Below are positions 14,024-21,661 of a DNA stretch of 21,661 bases, one piece after another; the first letter of the stretch is position 1; each line of letters starts with the position of its first letter. The notes beneath the pieces were generated by a model. It did not search any database, was not told the DNA's origin, and worked only from the letters and a program-made list of their open reading frames with translations. Origin of the DNA: UBA7985 sp002690455 (lineage in GTDB: Bacteria; Pseudomonadota; Alphaproteobacteria; UBA7985); contig CBFIIW010000024.1 in the NCBI GenBank assembly GCA_965662775.1, positions 1 through 21,661 on the forward strand, given 5' to 3'. A program made the translations under genes and the position numbers.

Positions 14024-15487
14024 TCAGGATTTGAACCCAGGCGGGAGTCCACCGGGCATCTTGGGCAGGCTCTTAGGGTCTAGACCGGATTTGGTCAACA
14101 TTTCTTGCAGTTCAGCGGGGTCCATATTGCCCATGTCAGGCATGCCGCCGGCTGGCATGCCCGGGATTCCACCCTTTCCGCTCATCTTCTTCATGCGTTT
14201 CATCATTTTTGAGGCCTTATCGAACTGCTTGAGCAGTTCATTAACCTGCTGGATGGTGGTCCCCGAACCCGCAGCGATTCGCTTCTTGCGGTTTGCCTTG
14301 ATCAGGTTGGGTACAGAACGCTCCTGTAGGGTCATGGAATCGATGATTGCGATCTGGTGCTTGATCTTCTTCTCATCCATCCCGGCGGCTGCCATCTGCT
14401 TCTTCATATTGCCTGCGCCCGGCAGCATGGACATCAGCCCCTGCAGGCCGCCCATCTTGTTCATCTGCTGGAATTGGTTGCGCAGGTCGGTGAGGTCGAA
14501 TGAGCCCTTCTTGAGCTTCCGCGCAACTTTGCGAGCTTCTTGCTCGTCGAAGACTTCGGCAGCCTTCTCGACTAACGAAACTACGTCGCCCATGCCCAGA
14601 ATGCGGCCGGCGATCCGGTCTGGCTGGAAGCTTTCCAGCGCATCCATCTTCTCACCTACACCCAGCAACTTTACCGGCTTACCGGTCACGCCGCGCATGG
14701 ACAGGGCGGCGCCACCCCGCGCATCACCATCTACCCGCGTCAAAACCAGACCGGTTATCCCGACTTTTTCATCAAACGCCGTGGCCGTGGTCACTGCGTC
14801 CTGACCGGTCATGGCGTCGGCGACCAGCAAAGTTTCGTAAGGCTTTACAAGATCGCGTACTGCGACAACTTCGTCCATCAACAGGTCGTCGATGGTCAGG
14901 CGACCAGCGGTGTCTAGGATGACCACGTCGTAACCGCCTGCCCGGCCCTCCTGCATGGCGCGCTCGGCAATCTGCACCGCGCTCTGACCAGCGACGATGG
15001 CAAGGCTATCAACGCCGGTCTGCTCCCCCAGCACCTGAAGCTGTTCCTGTGCGGCCGGGCGGTGGGTGTCGAGCGAGGCCAGCAGCACACGCTTTTTGTC
15101 TTTGCTGGTTAGACGGAGTGCGATTTTTGCCGACGTTGTGGTCTTGCCAGACCCCTGCAGCCCCACCATCAGGATTGGTACAGGCGGGTTGCCACCGATG
15201 TTGAGCGCGCCCTGTCCATCTTCGGGGGTCAGCGTTTCAATCAGCGCGTCGTGGACGATCTTCACGACCTGCTGCCCCGGCGTGACCGAAGACAGCACTT
15301 GCTCCCCGATGGCGCGTTCCTTAACGCGGTTAATCAGGTCTTTGGCGACCGGCAGCGCGACGTCGGCCTCCAGAAGCGCGATACGGATTTCGCGCGCTGC
15401 AGCATTAACATCGGCTTCAGTCAGCTTTCCCCGGCCCCGCAGTGTGTCGAACACGCCTTCGAGCCGGTTGCTCAGTCCTTCAAACAT
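14024..15487 (-). CDS. ffh: signal recognition particle protein Ffh
   Basis: Ffh is the GTPase of the signal recognition particle. It binds 4.5S RNA and the signal sequences of nascent inner-membrane proteins and docks on FtsY. The 487-aa product shows the N domain (about 1-95), the G domain with GLQGSGKTTTSAK (109-121), DTHRPAA (140-146), DTAGR (192-196) and TRVD (250-253), and then the Met-rich M domain from about residue 305 with the helix-turn-helix around RIAAGSGTTIQQVNELL. The C-terminal tail is Gly/Met/Pro-rich (GGIPGMPAGGMPDMGNMDP). It opens the operon with rpsP, rimM, trmD and rplS. A weak GGGAT precedes the ATG. Confidence 0.98.
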   Translation of the reverse strand: MFEGLSNRLEGVFDTLRGRGKLTEADVNAAAREIRIALLEADVALPVAKDLINRVKERAIGEQVLSSVTPGQQVVKIVHDALIETLTPEDGQGALNIGGNPPVPILMVGLQGSGKTTTSAKIALRLTSKDKKRVLLASLDTHRPAAQEQLQVLGEQTGVDSLAIVAGQSAVQIAERAMQEGRAGGYDVVILDTAGRLTIDDLLMDEVVAVRDLVKPYETLLVADAMTGQDAVTTATAFDEKVGITGLVLTRVDGDARGGAALSMRGVTGKPVKLLGVGEKMDALESFQPDRIAGRILGMGDVVSLVEKAAEVFDEQEARKVARKLKKGSFDLTDLRNQFQQMNKMGGLQGLMSMLPGAGNMKKQMAAAGMDEKKIKHQIAIIDSMTLQERSVPNLIKANRKKRIAAGSGTTIQQVNELLKQFDKASKMMKRMKKMSGKGGIPGMPAGGMPDMGNMDPAELQEMLTKSGLDPKSLPKMPGGLPPGFKS

Positions 15488-15788
15488 GGTACTCGGATCC
15501 CAGGTTAGCGGCTTGGTGGTTCAGACATAGGCGCTCCTGTCCCTCGGCGCAAACGCGCACCGGGTTCCGAGCGAATTCCTATTCCACTGCGGCGGGAATG
15601 GCGTGACCGCGGCGTTGCATGTCCGTCTCCGACGTTTCCGATCGCTGGGGCATGTCTGCCGTGGAGAAATTGCGGGGATCTGGGCGTTCGGTGACGCGAT
15701 TGAGCCACAATTCTGGGGTCTATCTGCCAGCCTTGAAAAAGGCGCTGCGGCCAATTCAGACCGCCGTTTTTCTGCGTTTATTCTTGCC
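15488..15788. other. divergent intergenic region between ffh and the MFS gene
   Basis: About 300 bp without a convincing gene. It must hold promoters for both the ffh operon and the transporter. On the minus strand TTGCGC and TATGTC with a 17-bp spacer are a weak promoter candidate for ffh. Apart from the mini-ORF at 15505-15528 I see no clear element. Open frames here in both directions are Arg/Ser/Pro-rich and look non-coding. Confidence 0.35.
15505..15528 (-). other. possible 7-codon leader mini-ORF upstream of ffh
   Basis: ATG TCT GAA CCA CCA AGC CGC TAA (MSEPPSR) begins 5 nt after an AGGAG (15538-15534) and ends 17 nt before the ffh ATG. Its ribosome site is better than that of ffh. It could be a leader peptide for translational coupling, or chance. 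Confidence 0.25.
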
Positions 15789-17015
15789 ATGTCAGTCCGC
15801 CCACCACTCCTCCGGCCGGTGCCACAATCGGCAGACCTCACCAGCCTATTTCTCGGCCTTCTTTATGGGCTGGAGAACCTGCCGCGCGCCTTTGTGGTGA
15901 CCATCATTGCCTATGACGTCCTTAACTTGATGGGAAACGAAGCCAAAGCTTCATTTCTCCTTGCGCTGGTGGCCATTGCCTCGCTGTTGGTAACGCTGAA
16001 CGCCGGGGTACTGATCCGATGGATGACGCGAAAGTGGGTGTTCACACTTGCGGTGGCCGCGCTGACAGCCGCCGGATTGCTGACTATGAGCGGGGACCCG
16101 ATTCTGTTTTCGCTGGGCCTGTTTTGTCGCAATGCTGGTGCCGGGCTCACACTGGTCATCCTGTCGCTATACGTGCTCGACTTTGTCCCGCCAGAGGATC
16201 TGGCGCAGGCCGAATCACGAAAGTTGGTCTTCGCCGGCGGAGTATGGATGGCAGGACCGCCGCTGGGTGTTTACGTCTGGCATAACTTCGGCCCGACAAT
16301 CGCATACGCGCTAACCGTTCCTGTCGCGCTGGTATTGCTCGCCGTTTTTTGGGCCTTGCGGCTACGCGAGGCTGAAAACGTTGATCCCGAACCAACTCGA
16401 AAACCGGTCAATACGGTTGCGGTGCTCCAGCACTATTTTCAGGATTCAAACCTGACCATCGCCTATTTGATCGCGGTGACCCGATCTGTGTATTTCGTCG
16501 CTGTCTTCACCTACGTGCCTATGTACATCGTCGGTGCCGGTCTCAACGAGGCGTTGGGGGGTTATTTCATCTCCGCCTCTACCCTGAGCCTGTTTCTCGG
16601 GCCGTTCCTCACCAAGTTCATCCCAAGAATTGGGGTACGACGGTTAATCATGGGTGCTTTCTGCTTCGCCGCGTTCTGTTTAATTATTGCTGGTAGCCTC
16701 ACCCGGGAGCAGGCTTGGCTGGTCGTTGGACTGATCCTGCTCTCAACCTTGTCCGCAACCGTGCTCGACGTTGTCGGTAACTTGCCTTTCATGCGGCTGG
16801 TTAAGGCGGAGGAACGCACTGCGATGAGTGTTGTGTTCTACACTTGGCGCGACGTGAGCTTTGCCCTGACCCCACTGCTTGGCGGAATTATCATCGCAAT
16901 GGGTGGGATCGAGAGTATCTTCGTGGCCTTAGGGGCGGTTTTCTGCCTCATGACAGGGCTGACCTTTGCCCTGCCGCGCATTGTCATGACCAATGACGCG
17001 CGGCCGGCCGTTTAG
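15789..17015 (+). CDS. MFS transporter
   Basis: The start ATG at 15789 gives a 408-aa protein whose first membrane helix begins at about residue 17. The frame is open further upstream but that part is polar and low-complexity. About 12 hydrophobic helices are visible, e.g. LLALVAIASLLVTLNAGVLI, ILFSLGLFCRNAGAGLTLVI and FISASTLSLFLGPFLTKFIP. A basic loop (RWMTRKW) between early helices recalls the MFS loop 2-3 region, and a long charged central loop (RLREAENVDPEPTRKPVN) separates two six-helix halves. The substrate cannot be told. It is the only plus-strand gene here, convergent with pheT and divergent from ffh, so it is transcribed separately. No strong ribosome site precedes it. Confidence 0.85.
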   Translation: MSVRPPLLRPVPQSADLTSLFLGLLYGLENLPRAFVVTIIAYDVLNLMGNEAKASFLLALVAIASLLVTLNAGVLIRWMTRKWVFTLAVAALTAAGLLTMSGDPILFSLGLFCRNAGAGLTLVILSLYVLDFVPPEDLAQAESRKLVFAGGVWMAGPPLGVYVWHNFGPTIAYALTVPVALVLLAVFWALRLREAENVDPEPTRKPVNTVAVLQHYFQDSNLTIAYLIAVTRSVYFVAVFTYVPMYIVGAGLNEALGGYFISASTLSLFLGPFLTKFIPRIGVRRLIMGAFCFAAFCLIIAGSLTREQAWLVVGLILLSTLSATVLDVVGNLPFMRLVKAEERTAMSVVFYTWRDVSFALTPLLGGIIIAMGGIESIFVALGAVFCLMTGLTFALPRIVMTNDARPAV

Positions 17016-17077
17016 ACCCTAACCCGGCGTGCAGGACCTCTGACTGGCCCTGGCCTCTTTTGACGTGGCGGTGCAGG

Positions 17078-19465
17078 TTAGCTTCGCAGTTGCCCGCCAA
17101 GTTTTTTGTTCACTACAGCAACGATCTTGGCGGAAACCTCTTCTAGGTCTTCGTCGGTCAAGGTGCGTTCGACCGGTTGCAGGGTCACGTCAACGGCCAG
17201 CGACTTCTGGCCGTCCGCGACGTTTTCACCGGTGTAGACATCGAACAGAGATACATCACTGATGAGCGCCTTGTCGGCGCCCTTTACAGCCCTGAGAAGG
17301 CGTTCAGCAGAAACATCAGCATCCACAACAAAGGCGAAGTCACGCTTGACCGGTTGGAACGGTGACGGTTGGAACAGCGGTTTAGCCATACCCTTGCGCG
17401 CCTTTCTTGGTGGAACCTTGTCGAGGAAAAGTTCGAAGCCCACCATGCGAACCTTGATCCCCACCGCGCGCAGCGCCCTCGGGTGCAATTCGCCAAACAC
17501 TGCGAGCACGTTTTTGCCCAGCCCTAGCGTGCCGGATCGGCCCGGGTGGAACCAGGCCGGAATTTCGCGAGTATCAGTCATCAGGTTTTCGACCGGCGCA
17601 CCATAGGCCGCCAGCGCGGCCAGTGCGTCTTCCTTGACATCAAAGGCGTCGACCGGCCGGCTGCCGCCGGCCCAGTGGCGGGGATGGGCGAGGCCCATGC
17701 GCACACCGGCGACAGTTGGCTGCTGGCCGTCGGGCTTGGTCGAGAAAAATCGCAGGCCAGCCTCAAACAGGGCGACATCGCCAAACCCGCGGTCGTTGTT
17801 GCGCCCGGCGGCGAGCATCAGGTTGGGCAGCAGCGACGGGCGCATTACGTCCAGATCAGAGCTGATCGGGTTTTCCAGTAGCAGATCGTCCTGGCTTGAT
17901 TGGTCCCACCCGAAGTGCCGGGCAATAGCAGAGGAGGTGAAGGACCACAGCACGGCTTCGTCCATGCCTTGTCCAGTCAGGACCCGCTTTAGATCCCCCA
18001 TAGCCCGCTGGTGCGTCGAGAGGGCCACCGGCGGTAGATTATCGGGACGGACGAAGGGCATTGTCGGTAGCGCGTCCAGGCCAATGATCCGCAGCACTTC
18101 TTCGACCAGGTCCGCTGCGCCGTCGATATCCGGGCGCCAGGATGGGACACTGACTCGGTCGCCATCGACGCCAAAGCCCAGGTTGGTCAGGATCGCTGTC
18201 GCCCGTGCAGTGTCAACGGCCATGCCACTACGGCGCTCGATAAGTGCAAAGTCGAAGTCGATGGTTTTCTGCCAGTTAGGTTCGGCGCCAGTGACATGGA
18301 CTTCACCCGGTTCACCGCCGCAGAAATCAAGGATGTAGCGGGTCGCAATTTCAAGGCCCTCGACCGCCGATGCGCTGTCGGTGCCGCGCTCGAAGCGGAA
18401 GCGGGCGTCGGTGTGGATGCCCAGCTTGCGCCCGGTGCGGGCGATATTGGATGGGTTCCACAGCGCCGCCTCAACCAGTACGTTGACCGTATCTTCCGAA
18501 CAGCCTGTGTCTTCACCGCCAATAATTCCACCCAATGAAACGACCTTTTCGGCGTCTGCGATAACGGTCATGGCCTCGTCGAAGCTGTACTCCTTATCGT
18601 TCAAGGCGCGTAGGCTTTCGCCAGGCTTTGCTGCGCGCACGGTCAGGGCTCCGCCGACGATCTTATCGGCGTCGAACACGTGCATGGGCCGGTTCTGATC
18701 CAGCGTCATCCAGTTGGTGATGTCCACCAGGGCTGAGATTGGCTTTTGACCCACGGCCTCAAGCTTGCGCTTAAGCCAGTCGGGGGACTCACCATTGCGG
18801 ACATTACGGACAATCCGATAGGTGAAAATCGGGCAGTTGTCGGTTTCGATCGCCACGCTGACCGGGCTGTCACCGCTGCCGCCCTCGAAGCGTGCACGGT
18901 TTGGGCGAAGGTTGCCGATATCCGTAGTGGCGAGATCGCGAGCGATACCGCGCACGCCGAGACAGTCGGCGCGGTTAGGTGTCACGTTGATCTCAATGAC
19001 TGGGTCGTTGATCTCGCGGTAGTCGATGTAGCGCGTGCCGACCGGTGCGTCGTCGGGCAATTCAACGATGCCGTCGTGGTCGTCGGAGATCAGCAGCTCG
19101 GCCTCCGAGCACAGCATGCCCTCGGAGCGCTCGCCCCTGATCGAGCCTAGCTCCAATGTGAAGGCCTTGCCCGGGATGTAGGCACCGACAGGGGCAAAGA
19201 CGGAGACCAGCCCGGTGCGGGCATTTGGGGCGCCGCAGACGACATTGTAGATCGTGCCATCGCCGGGATCGACCTGACAAACCCGTAGCTTGTCTGCGTT
19301 TGGGTGTTGCTCGGCGGAAACCACCCGGGCCACTACGAAGGGCGCCAGCGGGCTTTCTTCAACCTCTTCGAGTTCGAGGCCGACGGCGGTTAGTTTGTCG
19401 GTGATCCCACGCAGATCAGCGTCGGTGTCCAAGTGCTCTTTGAGCCAATCGAGAGTGAATTTCAT
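17078..19465 (-). CDS. pheT: phenylalanyl-tRNA synthetase beta subunit
   Basis: Pairs with PheS as an alpha2-beta2 enzyme charging tRNA-Phe; the beta subunit carries the editing site and binds the tRNA. The 795-aa product has the bacterial length and domain order: N-terminal region, EMAP-type tRNA-binding domain (about 39-150, QHPNADKLRVCQVDPG), B3/B4 editing domain (about 210-390), B5 domain (about 400-470), catalytic-like core, and the C-terminal FDX-ACB anticodon-binding domain (FQPSPFQPVKRDFAFVVDAD to the end). It begins 3 nt after pheS. Its 3' end meets the MFS gene tail to tail with a gap of 62 bp in which no strong terminator is seen. Confidence 0.98.
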   Translation of the reverse strand: MKFTLDWLKEHLDTDADLRGITDKLTAVGLELEEVEESPLAPFVVARVVSAEQHPNADKLRVCQVDPGDGTIYNVVCGAPNARTGLVSVFAPVGAYIPGKAFTLELGSIRGERSEGMLCSEAELLISDDHDGIVELPDDAPVGTRYIDYREINDPVIEINVTPNRADCLGVRGIARDLATTDIGNLRPNRARFEGGSGDSPVSVAIETDNCPIFTYRIVRNVRNGESPDWLKRKLEAVGQKPISALVDITNWMTLDQNRPMHVFDADKIVGGALTVRAAKPGESLRALNDKEYSFDEAMTVIADAEKVVSLGGIIGGEDTGCSEDTVNVLVEAALWNPSNIARTGRKLGIHTDARFRFERGTDSASAVEGLEIATRYILDFCGGEPGEVHVTGAEPNWQKTIDFDFALIERRSGMAVDTARATAILTNLGFGVDGDRVSVPSWRPDIDGAADLVEEVLRIIGLDALPTMPFVRPDNLPPVALSTHQRAMGDLKRVLTGQGMDEAVLWSFTSSAIARHFGWDQSSQDDLLLENPISSDLDVMRPSLLPNLMLAAGRNNDRGFGDVALFEAGLRFFSTKPDGQQPTVAGVRMGLAHPRHWAGGSRPVDAFDVKEDALAALAAYGAPVENLMTDTREIPAWFHPGRSGTLGLGKNVLAVFGELHPRALRAVGIKVRMVGFELFLDKVPPRKARKGMAKPLFQPSPFQPVKRDFAFVVDADVSAERLLRAVKGADKALISDVSLFDVYTGENVADGQKSLAVDVTLQPVERTLTDEDLEEVSAKIVAVVNKKLGGQLRS

Positions 19466-19468
19466 GGT

Positions 19469-20539
19469 CTAGCGCCCTCGGACCAGAGAAGGGAGAAGCT
19501 GCGGTTCAAAGCCATAGTGCTGTAGCCAGCGCACATCGCCGTCGAAGAAGGTCCGCAAGTCGGGAATGCCGTACTTCAGCATCGCCAGGCGTTCGATACC
19601 GATGCCGAAGGCAAAGCCCTGGTACTCATTGGGGTCGATGCCGCAGGCCTCGATCACGCGCGGGTTGACCATGCCTGAGCCCAGCACTTCCAGCCAATCT
19701 TCTCCCTCGCCGATCACCAGCTTGCCGCCTGAGCGGTCGCAGCGGACGTCGACTTCAGCCGAGGGTTCGGTGAAGGGAAAGTAGGACGGGCGGAACTGCA
19801 GAGTCAGGTCCGAGGCTTGGAAGAAGGTTCGGCAGAACTCCAGCAGGCAGCCCTTGAGCTGGGCCATGTTCGCAGTCTTGTCGATTACCAGTCCCTCGGC
19901 CTGATGAAACATGGGGGTGTGGGTGGCATCACTATCCGAGCGGAAGGTCCGCCCCGGGACGATCACGCGGATCGGTGGGCTTTGACTCATCATCGTACGG
20001 ACCTGCACAGGCGACGTGTGAGTGCGTAACACCAACGAGCCTTCATCGCCGGAGTGACCCTTCATATAGAACGTATCCTGCATCTGACGCGCCGGATGGT
20101 CAGTGGGCATATTCAGGGCGGTGAAGTTGTGCCAGTCGTCTTCGACCTCTGGCCCTTCCGCCCAGACGAAGCCCATCTGGCCAAAGATATCGACAATTTC
20201 GTCGATGGTCTGGGTGATCGGGTGCAGCCGTCCGCGGCGGACTGGGCGCGGGGTCTGCGAGACGTCAATGGTCTCGGCAGCAAGGCGAGCGTCCAGCTCA
20301 GCATCGGCAAAACCAGCTTTGCGCGCATCGAGGGCGCCAGCGATTTCGTCCTTGAGCGCATTCAACGCCTGACCCGCAGCCTTCCGCGCCTCAGGGTCAA
20401 GGCCGCCGAGCTGCTTCATCTGCGCGGTAATCTCACCCTTTTTTCCCAGGGCGGAAACGCGGATCTCTTCGAGTGCTGCGACATCGCCTGCAGCGTTGAT
20501 TTGTTCCAGCAATCCCGACTTCAGCTCGTCTAAATCCAT
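19469..20539 (-). CDS. pheS: phenylalanyl-tRNA synthetase alpha subunit
   Basis: The catalytic subunit, a class II synthetase. The 356-aa product shows an N-terminal coiled coil (about 1-85) that contacts tRNA, then the core with LRTHTSPVQVRTM, motif 2 (GRTFRSDSDATHTPMFHQAE) and motif 3 (GFAFGIGIERLAML). The ATG at 20539 is preceded only by a weak GAG. The gene follows the L20 terminator by about 125 bp, so it should have its own promoter in 20540-20664, but no good -10/-35 pair was seen there. It is cotranscribed with pheT. Confidence 0.98.
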   Translation of the reverse strand: MDLDELKSGLLEQINAAGDVAALEEIRVSALGKKGEITAQMKQLGGLDPEARKAAGQALNALKDEIAGALDARKAGFADAELDARLAAETIDVSQTPRPVRRGRLHPITQTIDEIVDIFGQMGFVWAEGPEVEDDWHNFTALNMPTDHPARQMQDTFYMKGHSGDEGSLVLRTHTSPVQVRTMMSQSPPIRVIVPGRTFRSDSDATHTPMFHQAEGLVIDKTANMAQLKGCLLEFCRTFFQASDLTLQFRPSYFPFTEPSAEVDVRCDRSGGKLVIGEGEDWLEVLGSGMVNPRVIEACGIDPNEYQGFAFGIGIERLAMLKYGIPDLRTFFDGDVRWLQHYGFEPQLLPSLVRGR

Positions 20540-20664
20540 GGTGGATCACTCGTCCTTGTTCGAATTGGTCCGTAGTATGCCAGCAAGCGGGCGAGGTTGG
20601 CAGCACCGCTGGTGCTTTGGCCGCATGCGTCTGGTGCACAGGACCGCGTTGCGCCTCTGGCAAC

Positions 20665-20687
20665 AAAAAAGGGGCCTACCAGCCCCT
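20665..20687 (-). terminator. rho-independent terminator after rplT
   Basis: Minus strand: AGGGGC, loop TGGTAG, GCCCCT, then a run of T. It stands 66 nt after the rplT stop and separates rpmI-rplT from pheS-pheT. Confidence 0.9.
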
Positions 20688-20753
20688 CTTTCAATTCAAT
20701 TTGCGCAGCGGGAAAGGGCTGAGCTCTTGCTGTCCCCCTTGCCTACACTTGGA

Positions 20754-21122
20754 TCAGGCTGCTGCCTTCTCCAGCGCCGACTTAGCCTGTGAGACGATGG
20801 CAGCAAACGATTCAGGCTCGCGTGCGGCAATGTCGGAGAGCACCTTGCGATCGACCTCGACACCTGCCTTGTTCAGGCCGTTCATAAGCTGCGAATAGGT
20901 AAGACCATTAAGCCGGGCGCCCGCGTTGATCCGCTGGATCCAAAGGCCGCGCATCTGGCGCTTTCTCGTGCGACGGTCGCGGTAGGCATACTGCAGGTCC
21001 TTATCAACGCGCTGCTTGGCGGTCTTTATCAAGCGGGAGCTGGCGCCGCGCGAACCTTTCGCGAGCTTGAGAACTTTTTTGTGGCGGGCGTGACTGGTGA
21101 CGCCGCGTTTAACTCGTGCCAT
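20754..21122 (-). CDS. rplT: 50S ribosomal protein L20
   Basis: L20 binds 23S rRNA early in 50S assembly and in many bacteria also represses its own operon by binding mRNA. The 122-aa product matches throughout: MARVKRGVTSHARHKKVLKL, LQYAYRDRRTRKRQMRGLWI, INAGARLNGLTYSQLMNGL, and a conserved C-terminal domain ending in an Ala/Lys tail. A strong Shine-Dalgarno (AAGGAGGT, 21138-21131) overlaps the TAA stop of rpmI, so ribosomes finishing L35 can pass straight to L20. Confidence 0.98.
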   Translation of the reverse strand: MARVKRGVTSHARHKKVLKLAKGSRGASSRLIKTAKQRVDKDLQYAYRDRRTRKRQMRGLWIQRINAGARLNGLTYSQLMNGLNKAGVEVDRKVLSDIAAREPESFAAIVSQAKSALEKAAA

Positions 21123-21136
21123 TTTCGGTGACCTCC

Positions 21137-21391
21137 TTAAGCCTGCGCCGTGGATGCGGCAGATCGTACAGCCTTGGCCTTGCGGCGCTGTTTACGGTCG
21201 TATGGCATGTAAACCTTAACGATGCGGGCATCAGCGTCGCACATGATGGACGTGCCACGGGCCTTTCGCTTCATCTTCTGGGGCTTATTGGTCTGCATGT
21301 GGCGCATGAAGGCGTTATTCATACGCACCTTGCCAGACCCAGTCATCCGGAAGCGCTTCTTTGCGCCGGATTTGGTCTTCATCTTCGACAT
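21137..21391 (-). CDS. rpmI: 50S ribosomal protein L35, extended C-terminus
   Basis: The first ~65 residues are typical L35: MSKMKTKSGAKKRFRMTGSG, then KVRMNNAFMRHMQTNKPQKM and a basic stretch with RKARGTSIMCDADARIVKVY. The family usually ends near MLPYA. Here the matching MPYD is followed by about 19 more residues (RKQRRKAKAVRSAASTAQA), giving 84 aa. The ATG has a weak GAGTGAG upstream. It lies 14 nt before rplT. infC, the usual upstream partner in many bacteria, is not in the window. Confidence 0.96.
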   Translation of the reverse strand: MSKMKTKSGAKKRFRMTGSGKVRMNNAFMRHMQTNKPQKMKRKARGTSIMCDADARIVKVYMPYDRKQRRKAKAVRSAASTAQA

Positions 21392-21661
21392 TTCATGGTC
21401 TCACTCTGAAAGTGTTAATCGGTATGCATGCAGGCATGTCGATCTGGCCTCACATACAGGTTGTGTCCGAAGCGCCGAGTACGACACGTCGAATGCGACG
21501 GCTTCTAAAATGCTCGCGCGACCTTGTCCAGCGCCGTGGAGCGCAGGGGAGGGTTTCATCGGATAATGAAGGTCGGGAAATGAGGGTTGCGCACTCGGAC
21601 CTTGTCCGCTTCGCGGCCTTCGGCCCTCCCGCGCGCACTTTGCGTTTGGTTTTTGGCCTTT
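21392..21661 (-). other. rpmI leader region, no convincing gene
   Basis: About 270 bp upstream of rpmI to the window edge. It should hold the rpmI-rplT promoter and possibly an L20 autoregulatory leader. CTGGAC and TTAGAA spaced by 17 bp on the minus strand are a weak promoter candidate. The outer part has small inverted repeats (GGCCGAAGGCC, CGCGAAGCG). One minus frame is open from the edge to a TGA just before rpmI, but its composition is not protein-like and I see no end of infC in it. Confidence 0.3.

Noticed and set aside
13899..14804. 301-codon plus-strand ORF antisense to ffh and rpsP
   Set aside because: It mirrors two highly conserved genes, and the Ser/Arg/Pro/Ile-rich translation is a codon-bias shadow.
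17016..17077. Bidirectional terminator between the MFS gene and pheT
   Set aside because: Only short, poorly placed inverted repeats are present, with no convincing stem plus T run on either strand.
21406..21661. Open minus-strand frame from the right edge to just before rpmI
   Set aside because: The composition is not protein-like, it does not match the C-terminus of IF-3, and the only ATG gives about 50 codons without a ribosome site.

Overview
This window reads as a chromosomal core segment of a GC-rich alphaproteobacterium. The evidence is the gene order ffh-rpsP-rimM-trmD-rplS, the block rsfS-rlmH-gpmI-envC-ctpA-rppH, and rpmI-rplT-pheS-pheT. All of these are typical of alphaproteobacteria (Rhodospirillales-like or a relative; I cannot place it more exactly without a search). 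All genes except one MFS transporter lie on the minus strand, so the logical reading direction is from right to left.

Right to left: (1) 21391-20754, ribosomal proteins L35 and L20, closed by a clear intrinsic terminator at 20665-20687. (2) 20539-17078, pheS-pheT, the two subunits of phenylalanyl-tRNA synthetase. (3) 15789-17015, a plus-strand MFS transporter, convergent with pheT and divergent from ffh. (4) 15487-11736, ffh-rpsP-rimM-trmD-rplS, covering protein targeting, ribosome assembly and tRNA modification, closed by tandem hairpins and a terminator at 11661-11724. (5) 11580-5484, a tight run with several overlapping start/stop codons: rsfS, rlmH, gpmI, an EnvC-like LytM factor, the S41 protease ctpA, the RNA pyrophosphohydrolase rppH and a DUF924 gene. 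(6) 5462-1268, an accessory exported pair: an FG-GAP/VCBS-like calcium-site protein, then a very long vWA plus coiled-coil protein. (7) 1056-358, a TetR/COQ9-like protein. (8) 1-276, an open frame running off the left edge that I do not recognise.

Most of the window is housekeeping. The region most worth attention is 1268-5462. The vWA gene is about 999 codons long but is cut by a single in-frame TAG at 2804-2806, and coiled-coil coding continues undisturbed for about 511 codons after it. An AT-rich perfect palindrome (4411-4437) sits upstream of it and overlaps a possible -10 element. A T8 tract lies near its 5' end. The vWA and FG-GAP proteins are both predicted to be exported, and together they may be an undescribed cell-envelope module; this is inference. 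Smaller oddities are a probable non-standard (CTG) start for rsfS, an 18-bp tandem repeat that extends ribosomal protein S16, a long acidic linker in CtpA, an extended L35, and a 7-codon mini-ORF with a good ribosome site just before ffh. No rRNA, tRNA, CRISPR array, insertion sequence or recognisable prophage gene was seen.
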